From: Lunularia cruciata
Lineage: Eukaryota; Streptophyta; Marchantiopsida; Lunulariales; Lunulariaceae
Direction: 5' to 3'
NCBI GenBank assembly: GCA_948567375.1
Contig: OX419755.1
Location: 51,527,001 to 51,591,000 of the forward strand
Length of the DNA: 64,000 bases
Below, in pieces: positions 12,354 through 24,011 of the stretch. The translations under genes and the position numbers were made by a program. Below the pieces are notes generated by a model. That model made no database searches, was not told the origin of the DNA, and saw only the letters and a list, made by a program, of their open reading frames with translations. Within the stretch, counting starts at the first letter, position 1, and every line of letters starts with the position of its first letter.

Positions 12354-12960
12354 ATGGGAGTGATTCTCCATCCCCCTCGATGGGTAATCGGAGGGAGTGA
12401 TTACCCGCCTCTAGATGTGTAGCAAGTGCAACCGCAGGTCATAAGGTCTCTAAGTATAGGGGCATACAGCGAGGTCATCTCTTTGTTTTTTTTATCCTGT
12501 GAATTATATGGAATTGCGGACATGGCATTTGATATATTTATCAAAGAATGAGGTAATCTTTTAGTTTTTCTATCTTTGGAGTTATGGACACGGCATTTGA
12601 CACATTTCTCAGGGAGTGCCCGAGAGCTTATCATGTTATGAGTCACGGGTACCACTTTCACTCTCATACTTTGTAGTATATTTTATACACTATATGTCCA
12701 TTGCTCTACAAATGACAGTGGCTAGTGCAATCCATAGGAAAGCAATCATATTAGGTGATGTTTCTTCGGATGCTTCAATTATGTGTAGACGGTACGACTT
12801 GCATAGCTCGGATATCTTAGGTGCGGTAGGGCAGATTTCTCATATAGACTCTATTGGGGCTTAGCTCCATATTACCTTTATTGTCTCCTTTGTACGGACC
12901 TTTTTTGTTTGCCTTGTACCTTTTTTGTCTCCCCTAAACCCTTTCTCCGGCTTTGATGTG
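12354..12960 (+). mobile_element. 5'-truncated LINE, copy 2 (3' end only)
   Basis: This repeats the 3' portion of the LINE at 0.9-4.4 kb. It starts inside the endonuclease region (GGAGTGATTCTCCATCCCCC), contains AITLGDVSLDAP-like and SHIDSIGA-stop equivalents (about 12745-12860), then a short 3' UTR with CCTTGTACCTTTTTTGTCTCCC. A local duplication of the GGGAGTGATTACCC segment lies near 12395. Loss of the 5' end is typical of target-primed reverse transcription. The copy is heavily decayed. Confidence 0.7.
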
Positions 12961-12969
12961 ATTTGCCAA

Positions 12970-14019
12970 GAACTCCCAACCTAATTAGAAAGTGGATCGA
13001 CTTACAAATTAGAAATTCAAGTATAACGTTTCAATTTAATTATGGTCAGGTATAGCATTGTTATTACAATTTATCATTTTCAATCAAGATAGGATTATGA
13101 GCTCCGTATAAGTTAAATAAGATGTTGTCATTGAAAATTCTGAACTGCATTTTATTTACTAGAAATTATAAAATAATTTAATAAAATAAATGAAAAATGT
13201 GCATTGGGATTAAAAGAAGTATTGAGGTACAAAATTACAGTGACATATAATAGCATTTTACTTTTCTATTTGTTGTAATAATAAAGTGTCTAAAATACTT
13301 TATCATATAAACCATTTAGACATTAGACTACAAACTTTAAATTTCTAATTGATTTCTGTTAGCTTTAACATATTGTGAGAACTTAGATAATTGAATACAT
13401 CTAACTTCCCCAATACTACTAGTATAGACAGATTTGATGTGTTATAACTTTATTATCCAGAACGAAGAGAAAATAAAATAAGAGTGAAACTTAAAAATCA
13501 TTGCAATCGTAAACAAACAGCCACACTGAAAATAAAGAAGTATTCGATAACACATGGAGGAATCAAATAAAAGTATTTGTCTAATCTAAAATACAGTAAT
13601 AAGTACATTTTATGATTCATGATAACCATATGGCTATTGAGACGCAGTTCGGCAAACGGGGGATCCGGAACCCACTAAGTGCATATGAGGTGCACACGCG
13701 GTATAAGCATGAATGTGTGCTAATCGAAATGAATAGCAACTGAGGAAATGGAAACGAATGAAACTAACAGTACGTTGGTAAGTCGAAGTAAAAACATAAT
13801 TGAAGTATCTCATGCGTAATACCTCCAAAGAACTAGTCTATACACAGGCAACACGCTACCGATTAACATCTGAAATACAAAGTCTGGTTCTACTAGAAAA
13901 TCGGTCAGGAACCATGAAACGGAAACGGGGACAGGGAGGGAGGGTGGAGAGGAGTGAGTAGTGTCTTGGCTGGGTCCGAGCAAAGCGTGAGAGGTCGGGG
14001 ATATGTGTATCGATTGAGG
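12970..14019. other. Intergenic, no gene seen
   Basis: AT-rich sequence to about 13630, then a GC-richer part with a purine-rich run (13915-13960, GGGACAGGGAGGGAGGG). No coding sequence, RNA gene or clear repeat was recognised. Part of 13860-14019 may be further 3' UTR of the LINE copy that ends at about 14020. Confidence 0.4.
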
Positions 14020-14430
14020 AAAGGCGACCGCGTCATAATAACAAAAGAGGGGAAGACTCCATCAAGCCGTACAAGGGAGAGACAAAAAAATGTAACATGG
14101 GGCTAAGCTCCAATAGAGTCTATATGAGAAATTTGCCCTACCGCACCTAAGATATCGGAGCTATGTAAGTCGTACGGTCTACACACAACTGGAGCATCCG
14201 AAAAAACATCCCCTAATGTGATTGTTCTCTTATGGATTGCACCAGCCATTGCACCAACCATTGGTCTATGTAGAGCAATGGACACACGACGTCTAAAATA
14301 TGGTATAAAGTATGAGAGTGAGAGTGGTACCCTGACTCCTAACATGATAAGTTCTCACGCACTCCCTAACAAATGTGTCAAATGTCGTGTCCATCGCTCC
14401 ATATAACTCCAAGGCTAGAGGAACAAGTGT
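14020..14430 (-). mobile_element. 5'-truncated LINE, copy 3 (3' end only)
   Basis: On the minus strand this reads LALELYGAMDTTFDTFVREC, TITLGDVFSDAP and SHIDSIGA-stop (stop near 14103), colinear with copy 1 from about 3915 to 4219. The 3' UTR match continues through CTTGTACGGCTTGATGGAGTC to GACGCGGTCGCC at about 14025, equivalent to 4240-4310 in copy 1. It faces copy 2 tail to tail. The 81-codon open piece 14103-14345 is part of it. Confidence 0.7.
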
Positions 14431-15260
14431 ATATCGAATCATGCATTAAGTACTAAACACTAAAAGAAACCAAGAGGCGATCATAGTAAGCCGATGAAGT
14501 GTGTAACGTAGTGCCGAAATGCCAGTGTCCCTCATACCGAGTTTTTGGTAAAATAAAACTCATGAATGCTAAGGCTATATATTGTAAACGTAGTTCACAG
14601 TGATTCATAACTCCTTAGTGAGTTAAAGTCACTGGAAACTATGTTTATACACATGGAGTAAAATAGTCTCCGATTTTATATCATAGCCTGATACATAACT
14701 CCTTAGTGAGATAACTATGATGTAAATGTATGAAAAAATATATAAGAAACGATCACTATTCGAAAGCTGAAAATCAATTGAAGATCGATTTCACTACATG
14801 ATCCAAATTCATTTTCTGAACTTTTTTTGGAACAAATATTGATACTATATATTATAACCATAATAAATCAACTAAATTATAGATAATAAACCATCTTATC
14901 AATATTAAATTCTAGTCACTTGAAATATATTGATGATTAAACTGTAGAACTATGAGTAGTCTAAAATATCAATTTCGTAATTTCCAAGGTATGCGAAGGC
15001 TATGAATAAAATATATGTCTTTTTACCACCTTTGCCCAAATAATTCTTAGTTAGAAACTCAAATATATTAAATATAGGGACACCCCTTTCAAAAATTGGT
15101 GAGATCTTTTAGCTTGTGATTTATTAGGGTTTTTTCTTCAGATTTGATGAAAAAGCTAGGGGAAAAAGTTTACTTCCGTACAGGTTAATAGGATTGGTTT
15201 CGGTAAAGATCACTAGCTTTAGAAATGAACAAAATCATAAAATAAAAATTTGAAATTTCA
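14431..15260. other. AT-rich intergenic DNA
   Basis: No gene seen. The phrase CATAACTCCTTAGTGAG occurs twice, near 14607 and 14695. The part nearest the nad5 fragment (14990-15260) may share its mitochondrial origin, but I could not match it to a known gene. Confidence 0.35.
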
Positions 15261-15350
15261 GTATTCAAATAAAGGGGAGCACCTTGCTATCATAAAAACG
15301 CCTGCTGTTACCATAGTAGCTGCATGAATCAAGGCGGATACTGGAGTGGG
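15261..15350 (-). pseudogene. nad5: Mitochondrial nad5 fragment in nuclear DNA (NUMT)
   Basis: Thirty uninterrupted codons on the minus strand read [20 protein letters not shown] and then [10 protein letters not shown]. This is the conserved core of mitochondrial NADH dehydrogenase subunit 5, where the usual continuation upstream is DAMEG and downstream is SPTALIVITF. The plastid paralogue ndhF differs at several of these positions. Both flanks diverge abruptly from nad5, so the piece is either a rearranged mitochondrial transfer or an exon edge beside an organellar intron. Sequence from 15360 to 15900 has a mitochondrial look but was not identified. Confidence 0.8.
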
Positions 15351-18300
15351 CTACTCTCGCATAACCTTTTACGATTTCACAAGGCCGGAAAAATTCTATT
15401 TTTTTTCCACAGCATTGGGTAATTGGTTGGCGAGTCTACCTTTTTTGAAAAATCAAGAAATTATAATTTGTATAGAAACTTGACTATCTACGAAAATAAA
15501 ATTAGAACCTCAAAATGTTGTAGAGCACCTTGTCATACACAAGAATTATGCAACCATCCATAAAAGAATATACCAAAGGGGTGTCTTCCGACCGAATATA
15601 GAATAAAGACGAGGCTATACAACTGTGCATTCTCCTTTAACTTGCTAGTCATAATAGTACAGAAAATAGAAGAGATCTATTGTAGTTTTTGTTTTCTTGG
15701 TTTACCGCTGTCTAGCACGGGGACTGGCGAGTAGTAGGGGTTGACTTTGCTTGGATGCAATGAATGATTCGGGTTATTTATTTCAGGTAAATATCGGTAT
15801 CATATCCTTACTTTTCAGTCAAAAAAGCCTTGCTTACAATGAATGATTCTGACAGCCCTTTTTGTTACCTATGAATATACGACTAGCCTATATTAATCAA
15901 ATAATGATTATTTCAGCAGCGCTCTTTGTGTATCTTGTGTAGTTTACATTGATAATTAGCACTTCCGACTTCATCAATCCATTTAAAGTTGACCTCATAT
16001 GTCACTCTAAGGGAACGGCATACCTCTTTATGTGAAAATTAGTCTATTGTTATCGAAAAGTTTAAAAGATTTTTCATTTTCTTGAAATGAAACTGATATT
16101 TTTGAAAATTTTCAAAATAAAGTTTGAAAATATTTATTTTTTTTTTTCATAAAAAAAGTTTCCAAATTGACTTTTTTTGAAAAATAAAAAAATAATGTAC
16201 AGCCATTTTTCGGGGTGTCAATTTGTACATGGAACAATAGGTTACCCAAGAAGGTGGTAGTAAACTATAATTCCATCTAAACAGAATACAAAGAATCAAA
16301 ACAATTGTAATTAAACAGAAAAGAGATCTTTTCCACATCCTCGAAAGAGAATCAACCCACTAAACAAGCCTGATATGAACTCGTCTAAATAGCATTTACC
16401 AAATAAATTAATCCAAAAGATATGGTTTTACAAAGTTGCATAGCATATTTAAAGTGTGGGAAGCATTCAACTCAACTAATAGCATGGATCACACCTGCAG
16501 TCTTTGTAGATAATTTTCTTCTATATCTGAACCTCTAATGAGTTTTGGAAATTATAAACTAACTTGGAATTTTTTTGCTCATTTTGTCATTTTTTAAATT
16601 CTATAAAGATACTTATATATTCTTAGTTGATATTATATTAACACAGATGTGACAAGTGACTTGTGTTTCTTACAAAGACTTAGTACAGATAAGAAGAAGA
16701 TCTTTAATGTAGTTATGTATAAAATAATAAGTTACGTATTAACTTATTATTGTGCTTTACCAATCGACACATAAAAAAGTGTAGAGAAACGTTTTATTCA
16801 GATCTTGCTGTCCATAATATCCATAACTTTATGCCTTGTGTAAGAATTTTGTATCACAATTTATTTACAACAAATATTATCAATTGTAAACTGTGAATTT
16901 TGATGATCTAATTAAACATTATAGTAATTGATATTTATAGTCTAGCTAGTCTACGATGAGATCTTCACTTTCGTTTCTGCTATCTTATATAAGCATTTGT
17001 GCTTTAAGAGGTTATTTAATAGAATGTTGTAGTAGGTCCCATACCTGTTCTATGGGCACCCATAAAGATTCCAAATTTTTTATAAGCATGCCATAGAATT
17101 TTCATGGGTATTATATGGAGACCATTTTGTATGGTATTGTAAATAGAGCATTTGATAACTGTTACTAATGAAGGCAAACTAATTATAGAGGCTTTTATAT
17201 TTATTTATATATTTATATATTCTCCATTATTTTCTATGGCTATTTAGTAATTTATAAGTACTCTATAAGCATAGATAAATATTTCTAATTAAGAATCTTA
17301 ATTTAAAATTTAAACAATGACACTTGTTTAGCAGATGATTCATACCTTCTTTCCCCTAGCCTTCCTATCTTGGTTTGAGTTTCTTTTGTCCTTGTTCTTT
17401 CTTTTAAGATTTTTTATTTATGATTTGTGCTAATCCACTAAATGTTCATTATCTATAGAAATTACAAATATTGGTATTAGGCTACAACTATTAAGAGAAA
17501 ATTACAAGGATATCTAAAGCATTAGAACTTCTTATGAGGAGGAAATTATTATAAATTATGAGTTTTTGATCTGATTAAAACATGACTTCAATGTGAAGGA
17601 TTGGAGTGTGGAAGATGGAGAAAAATGGTATGAGAGTTTGCTTTTTAAGGTGGTGTAATTCCAAAGTACTAAATATTACCAAGTGATAATATTCACCATT
17701 GTGGAGCACTTACTTTTCTTAAATATCAAGATTACCTCTATTAAAACCAAGCCATAATTTATTTTCTTATTTAACCTAACTTTGCAAGCAAATTTTAAAT
17801 TGCTAAGTTACAACTTTCTAAAGGATCATTGAGAAAGCTAAAAGATAAATAGTCAAATATTCTCAAAATTTTGTATCTTTAAGCTTTAAATGGATTGTTG
17901 TCTTTTTATTGGTAGCTTGATCATTTCTTTATAGAAGATGCAAACTTAGCTTTGTATTTTATTCAATCTTTGCTTATTGTATCCTTAAAAATTTGAATAT
18001 TGAATACCATAATAAATAGAAGATGTAACTTGGAGGTAGATAAGGACTTCTCCAAAAATGAACTACAAAGGTAAAATGCTTTTAAGTGTCACTCTCTTTT
18101 CTTTAAACATTAAAATTTTATCATAAAGGCCAATCATCTCTCATGCATATTGATGATGTGATATATAAGACACACACTACTAACACACTGGTCAAAGAAC
18201 ACTCACTTAACCAACTAAGATTGACATCACTCCAAAGTTACTCTTGATATAATCAATAAATCTACACTGAACTTTGCTCAAAAGTTACTCTTGACTTCAC

Positions 18301-18800
18301 TTTGACTTTTTTCCTTAATTTTGCCTAAGAGCTTTCTTAAATTACTTTTCTTGCCTTACTTTTGAATATAAGAGACCTCTAACTTTAGTCTTGATTAACC
18401 AAAAAAAGAGTTACAAATATCTTCATATTTAGTTCATAGCATCCTCATTGTGCAATTCTTCACACTTTAAAACTATCAATGATATATTAGGTAGATTTGT
18501 TGAAGGTCCTATGTTGCTTCATATATTATAGATCCTTTTATTAGACCAAATGCTCAATATTTTGATAGTAGCATCCTCAATTTGATTCCTGAAGATTCAC
18601 TTGACCTCAAACTTCTCATGGTCATCCTTTTATTTAGGTTAAAAGGGTGATTGATATTGATTTGTAAATTTGGAAATCAACAAGCTTATACTTCTTCAAG
18701 AAATACATGAAACAAAAGTTATTACGTGTGTGATGGTGACGCTAAGCATAAGTCATTACATAAAATAATGCTATAGTAGTGAATGTACCAATATACCATG
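15351..18800. other. AT-rich intergenic DNA, no gene seen
   Basis: Long AT-rich stretch with only short chance reading frames. No RNA gene, transposase, RT or terminal repeat was recognised. 18150-18330 has loose wording in common (AGTTACTCTTGACTTCACTT) with 63040-63130, suggesting an old dispersed repeat. Confidence 0.4.
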
Positions 18801-18820
18801 GGTACACTTTTATTTTGCCT

Positions 18821-20346
18821 TTAAAAGATAAATTGGTAGTAGATAACTATATCATATATATCTTGATGTCTTACATTTGCCATGACTGTGATCTCTACAT
18901 AACATTCATGGCAATGGCATTTAGACTTTGCTAAATTTGATGAGAAAAGAAACTTTTCTTTTGTGTGTTGAATGCCTTTATGAAACCAAGCAAAAATCTT
19001 CTCAACTATGGCAACTTTGGTAGTAGTATCATGTTCTTTCTTTAATATAATAAAGAGAGAGGTGTAGCAAGATATTGCTATACATAAAGTAAAGGGTGTG
19101 ACCTTGCTTGACATATACATAGAGAAGTTGCATGAAAATTTGACTAAAGGTAATGAATTATCACATGCTTTTTGTTCCTCCAAGGTAAATGCACATTTTT
19201 ATTTGCACATGTCATCCTTTCTTATGTAACTTAATGCCCTCTTTATTTTCCATCACTTTAAGGTGATAAGTAGTGGATGGCTAACTTTGATTTGAAATCC
19301 TGAAATATGTGCTCAAAAACATAATTTTATAAATTGAGTCACTCTATTGGTGATGAGTATTCTAGAAAGCCATGTTGTGAAAATTTCACATCTATATCAA
19401 TAAAATTAAACTTTGGTGTGGTAACATCCTTGGTTGTATGCCAAACACATATCATTTCTGAAATTTATCCACAAATATAAGTACAAACTGGTAGATGTAT
19501 AGGTTAACTCATAAATCAATCCTATAATAGCTTGTTCTCCTTGTTATAAAGAGATAGAGGAAATTTTAATGAATTTATAAATGTTGATTTAAAATAAATT
19601 TAAAATAAATTTAAAATAAATAAATGTTGATTTACTTTTGTTTTGTTGATATACCAAACAACTCCTCACCTACATAGTTACCTTTTCTTATATCATAGCC
19701 AAATGCACACTTCTTGTATGCTTATTATGTCTTCTTAGCACCAATATGACCATGAGTCATGAAATTTAGCAAAGACCACCATTAGTAGCTTTGGATCTTC
19801 TAAATCCAAATTATTCCTTCCTTGAAAACCAATCCATGGTTATGGTAGCTTGTTTGGACTACAATTCACCATTAATTGCTTCATCATTGTTTGGTTATTT
19901 GTACTCATGTTTCTTACCATGTAAAATGAATCTTCACTTTGTTGACAATAGTCACCCTTTGTAGTGTAGATCAAGGCATTTACAAGACACTTTTCCTCTC
20001 TATATACACAATGCTCATGGTAAACTATTGTCAACACATTGAAATTATCATTTGGATAGCTCAAGGTTTATATTCAATCTCAATTACAAACTCCTAATTA
20101 CCCAAGTAATGCTTCCAAAGCTTCCAATGCTTGGTAGCTAATACAATAGCCAACTCCTTGGTTGTGATTGTACTATAATTTTTCTTTGTTGATAGTAAAT
20201 TTAAAGAAAAGAAAGCAATTGGTTTCATCCATCCTCCCACTCACCAATTTTTCATCAAAATAAATTTGTAACAAGCTTTATTGTCTTACTTAGATTTACT
20301 ATCTAATGTTAGATGCATTCAATAAGTTATCCCTCAAAGGTTGGAA
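18821..20346 (-). pseudogene. Old Ty3/gypsy pol relic W, RNase H and downstream part
   Basis: On the minus strand, after many stops and shifts, the RNase H region is legible near 20090-20240 (KNYSTITTKELAIVLATKHW, then a KLWKHYLG-like block). The connection domain follows (19840-20064) and an integrase-side remnant ends at about 18821. It is the continuation of the RT relic at 22925-23560; solo LTR D was inserted between the two halves. Too decayed to place in a clade. Confidence 0.6.
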
Positions 20347-20351
20347 GGGAA

Positions 20352-22919
20352 TGTAACAACCCGACAAATGTCACTTTTGCGGCAATCAGGTAAGTAAAGT
20401 ATGTTCCCGCAGAGATACGATTCAGAATTGGTCAAATACAAAGCAAAGTAACAATTTAGTTCTTCTTGGTTGCGATCTGCAAGCCAATCTTCTCTGTACA
20501 TTGCCAATTCCGCTTTGAACTTGGCTTTCATATGATCCTTCTCGTTCTGCACAATCTTCTCTTCCTGATTGCAAAGTAACTCTCTAAGTCTTTCTTCCTC
20601 TTTGTATATCTTATTGTCAACTCTCTTTGCTAGAGCTGCTTCTTCTCTTCTACACTCTCCATCACTCTATTGAGCTCTTGCTCTTTCTCTACTACCCTTG
20701 CCATAACATGGATAATTTCTAATCTCAAATCAACAAACTGCTGCTTCAAGATTTTGTACTTAGCTACTTGCCTTTCCCTCGCTATGTCACTCTACTCTAT
20801 GAGTTCTTCTCTACTCCTCACTTCTCTCTTCAAGTTCTCAATCACTTGATTCTATACTACTACATCTACTCATATTGTTTCCCTTTCCTCCTCACCTCGG
20901 ATTATACTCTTCTTTAATTCCAAGTTCTCCTCTCCTAATTGAGCTAACACCTGCAACATAGTCTTCACCTCCGGACACTTTGACTGCATCTCCTTCTTCT
21001 TGTGCTCTAACTTCACCAAAAACAGGCCCACAACCTCCCGTAGATACTCTACTCCTTCACTCGCATTCATTTTGACTCACGGACTTATCTCCTTCTTCAC
21101 CTCTTCCTCACTCAACACTTGCCTTTGAAGCTGCAATCGCCTTATAAGAATGGATTCTTTGCTCCCCAAACTTCAATTCTCCTCTTCTCTTACCTTACTT
21201 GGCCCCACTCCATACTTTGCCTTTTGTCTGGAACAAACTCCCCTTTGAATTGTAACTCTTTTCTCCTCTTGTTTTGGAAATTTGTCTTCCAATTTTGAGC
21301 TACCTTTCTCCTCCATCTCCATCTTGGCTTCCTCCTCTTTGGGTACCAATTTCATCTCCACTCCATCATCATTGTCACTACTTGTGTCTCCACTCTACAT
21401 CATGAACTCGGGTTCTTCCTCCCTCTCTAAATCTTCAGACTTGCACCCGGCTTCTCCTTTCGACTCTTCTTCCGACAACACGATTACCACCAGCTCTTTC
21501 CTTGGGTTTACCCTTCTAGCCTTCCGAGGTCTCACTTTCTCTACTTCTTCTTCTCCTTGTTGACTCCTCTTCTTCAACTTTAGAGTGCTTGCTTCCAACT
21601 GCATCCTCTGCCCCGTTTGTGCATAATACTCATCATTGCTCCTGATCTGAAGAATGTGTTGCTGCTTCTTTGCATCGACATCTCTTCTCAAGTCGGGATG
21701 GAAATAGGACACCATCTTATTTTTCTCTGCCGCATTGAGCAAGTTCAGCCCAAGATAGAAATGGGTTGCAAACAACATAATGTAATGTGGAGGCGACTTG
21801 TCCCACAAATTCCACACCATCTGTCTTGTCCTCCCATGAAGACACTTTGCTTGGTTAATTGGCTCTCTTGCAAACATCTTATGGAAGAACACCGCTTGGT
21901 GCTTCATCACATAAGTCGTCCTCTCCGGCTTCAAGATTGCCATTAGAGCACTCACGATCCCTCTCTTGACAGGATCCTTAAAGCTCTCCACTTTGTAGCC
22001 ATTCTTTGTGCATTTCGAAGAGAAGGCATCTCTCACTTCTTGGGTTTCTTTGGCTTCTTCTCCCTTCCCCAAGAACGTGGCACCATGCTCTATGCCTGCT
22101 TCTCCCCCGAGTACTAACCTCCAATCCGACTCTATCCATCGAGCCGGATTTCCTCTCTTCCCTTCTTCCTCAAGGCCATTGAGACACTTACTCTCGATGA
22201 TTTCAGTCATGAAACTTGGAAAACTTACATTCCAGTTCCATGCCAAGAATGTGATCCAAAGCCTGCTCAAGACCTCAATTCTTGCAATCACATCTAAACT
22301 CCAAATTGCATTTCTTACTACGAATTTGGAATTCTTCTTCCTACCTCCCATCTTTCTCTCTTCTACTTTGGGCTAGGGACTATTCTTCCTATTGATTCCC
22401 GGATTAATTGTCTCGACTTCCTCTCAACACACCAGCGTGTCTTTGACTATACTTCCCTTCCCACAATCTCCTACTGGACGACTTCTTAACGGTGATGGAA
22501 AATTGCTTGTCATTGCTTCGTCTTCAGCCCAATTTTTATAGAGTCACGCCTTCTCAGACTTTCGTCAATTTGAGTTTCTACCAAGAAATCACACCTCTTG
22601 CATGCTCCTATCACTATCAAGTGTCCTTCATGCGTATGACCACCATTTTTGAATGGTACCTTCTTGAATATCTTGCCCCAAAGGAAAGTTGTTACACTGT
22701 CCTTGCCTCGAGTTGAACACCGCCGAGGCAAAGACTCCTTACTTTGGGTTGTATGCTGACAAGGCAATTCCGGGTACCTTGCCTTATGACCCAAAGTCAC
22801 ATTACCCCGGGTTACATCCTAAAGACACTTTTCTTTGCCTTCTTTGGCCATACAAGTGTAATTTGACTTCTCTATACAATTTTTCTTCAAAATTGAGAAA
22901 CAAAAATGTGGGTACAATA
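20352..22919 (-). repeat. Solo LTR 'D' with an internal coding region
   Basis: Bounded by a perfect 5-bp target duplication, GGGAA, at 20347-20351 and 22920-22924. On the minus strand it begins TATTGTACCCACATTTTTG and ends GTCGGGTTGTTACA, matching the termini of LTR C and of the Y LTRs. It is shorter than C because the section between the coiled-coil coding part and the final ~150 bp, including the TATA region, is missing. It lies inside an older gypsy pol, as the legible RNase H and RT on either side show. Confidence 0.8.
20570..22351 (-). pseudogene. LTR-borne ORF of unknown function (best preserved copy)
   Basis: An uninterrupted 318-codon frame (22351-21395, starting MGGRKKNSKF) is followed, in the same frame after a single TAG, by acidic and Lys/Glu-rich sequence to about 20870, then further heptad-like coiled-coil sequence with stops. 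N-terminal landmarks are ITFLAWNWNVSFPSF, NPARWIESDWRLVLG, KNGYKVESF, QAVFFHKMF, SPPHYIMLFATHFYLGLNLL and MVSYFHPDLRRDVD. The same landmarks recur in C (49.6-50.3 kb) and, shortened, in both Y LTRs. It is neither Gag, Pol nor any host family I recognise. A distant relation to gag-like plant transposon domains is possible but not shown. It lies in U3 of an LTR. Confidence 0.65.
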
Positions 22920-22924
22920 GGGAA

Positions 22925-23560
22925 GCTCTTTTATTTGCCCTCACTTCCAATAGTAACCTTTGCTTAAAGAAAGGTATTAAGGCATGTGCAAGCCTAAAAA
23001 AAATTAAGGAAACTTTAGTAGATTTTTACAAGGCTTAGAAAATTCCTTACCTAAGTTTGATCTTTAGTTGCACTCTACTTTTGGATCACTTTTATCTTGT
23101 CATTCATAACTTAAATGTCATTTGCAATCACTTTATGCCTAAGTAATCAACCTTTATTCTATAAACTTCACATATAGCTAATTGTCTCTTTACACAAGTC
23201 CTTCAAAGGACTTGTCTAAGATGTTTTCTATGATCCTTCAAGGTTTGATAATAGACCAAAATATCATTTATTATTTATCATATATAGATTGGTCTATATA
23301 TGGTCAAAAATATTCTTCATCAATTCTATAAATGTAGCAAGTGGACAAATTAGACTAATTTGAATGACTATATATTCAAAATAGGTCTACCTCATATAGA
23401 AGGTAGTCTTTGGAACATCCTCAACTACAATTGGATTTGAGTACATCCAATTTATAAGTCTACCTTGGTGAAATACTTAGTGCCTTGAAAGCTCAACCTT
23501 ACTACCTCATCTTAGTATGGAGCTCTAAAGTGCACTGTTGAGTATCCAAAATTAATTATT
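22925..23560 (-). pseudogene. Old Ty3/gypsy pol relic W, reverse transcriptase part
   Basis: The minus strand reads FQGTKYFTKVDL and, after damage, segments equivalent to the palm and to ILVYYQTLKDHRKHLRQVL (near 23200-23260), typical of gypsy RT just past the Asp-Asp box. It is heavily interrupted by stops. It runs up to the edge of LTR D and resumes beyond it at 20346. The stretch 23560-24011 shows no gene. Confidence 0.55.
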
Positions 23561-24011
23561 GGATCTTGCTATTTATTTAACCATCATTAACTTAGTTAGA
23601 GATATTCTTGCTTAGTTATTACTAATTTAAACTAGCTATAAAAAGCTTACTACAATTACTAATAAAGACTAATATGCAACCTAAGGTATTACAACATAAA
23701 AGCTATTAGAGAATAAATATGAATTGAGGATTTCATTGCCTTTATAAAGATAGATTTTTGAGGTACATTCACTTCTTCTACTCTTAATTTCTTTTTCTAT
23801 TTCTTGCCAATAGGACAGAAAATATTTTTGGTCTTAGGTATGCATGAAATCTTTGTTAAATTGAATGAGACTTGAGATTTTTTCACACAAGATGCAAAAT
23901 TATGGCTTTGAGGAGTATATATTAATATTGAAGCTATAAAATTGACATATTAGTAATAAATTTTAAAACAAATTCTAAAAACCAAATATAAAATCATAAG
24001 TACATTCCTTT

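Noticed and set aside
13634-13828. Possible tRNA or small gene in a GC-richer patch
   Set aside because: No cloverleaf could be formed and the 64-codon frame has no recognisable feature.
14990-15900. Whole region as mitochondrial insert with further genes
   Set aside because: Only 15261-15350 could be matched to a mitochondrial gene; the rest merely resembles organellar sequence.
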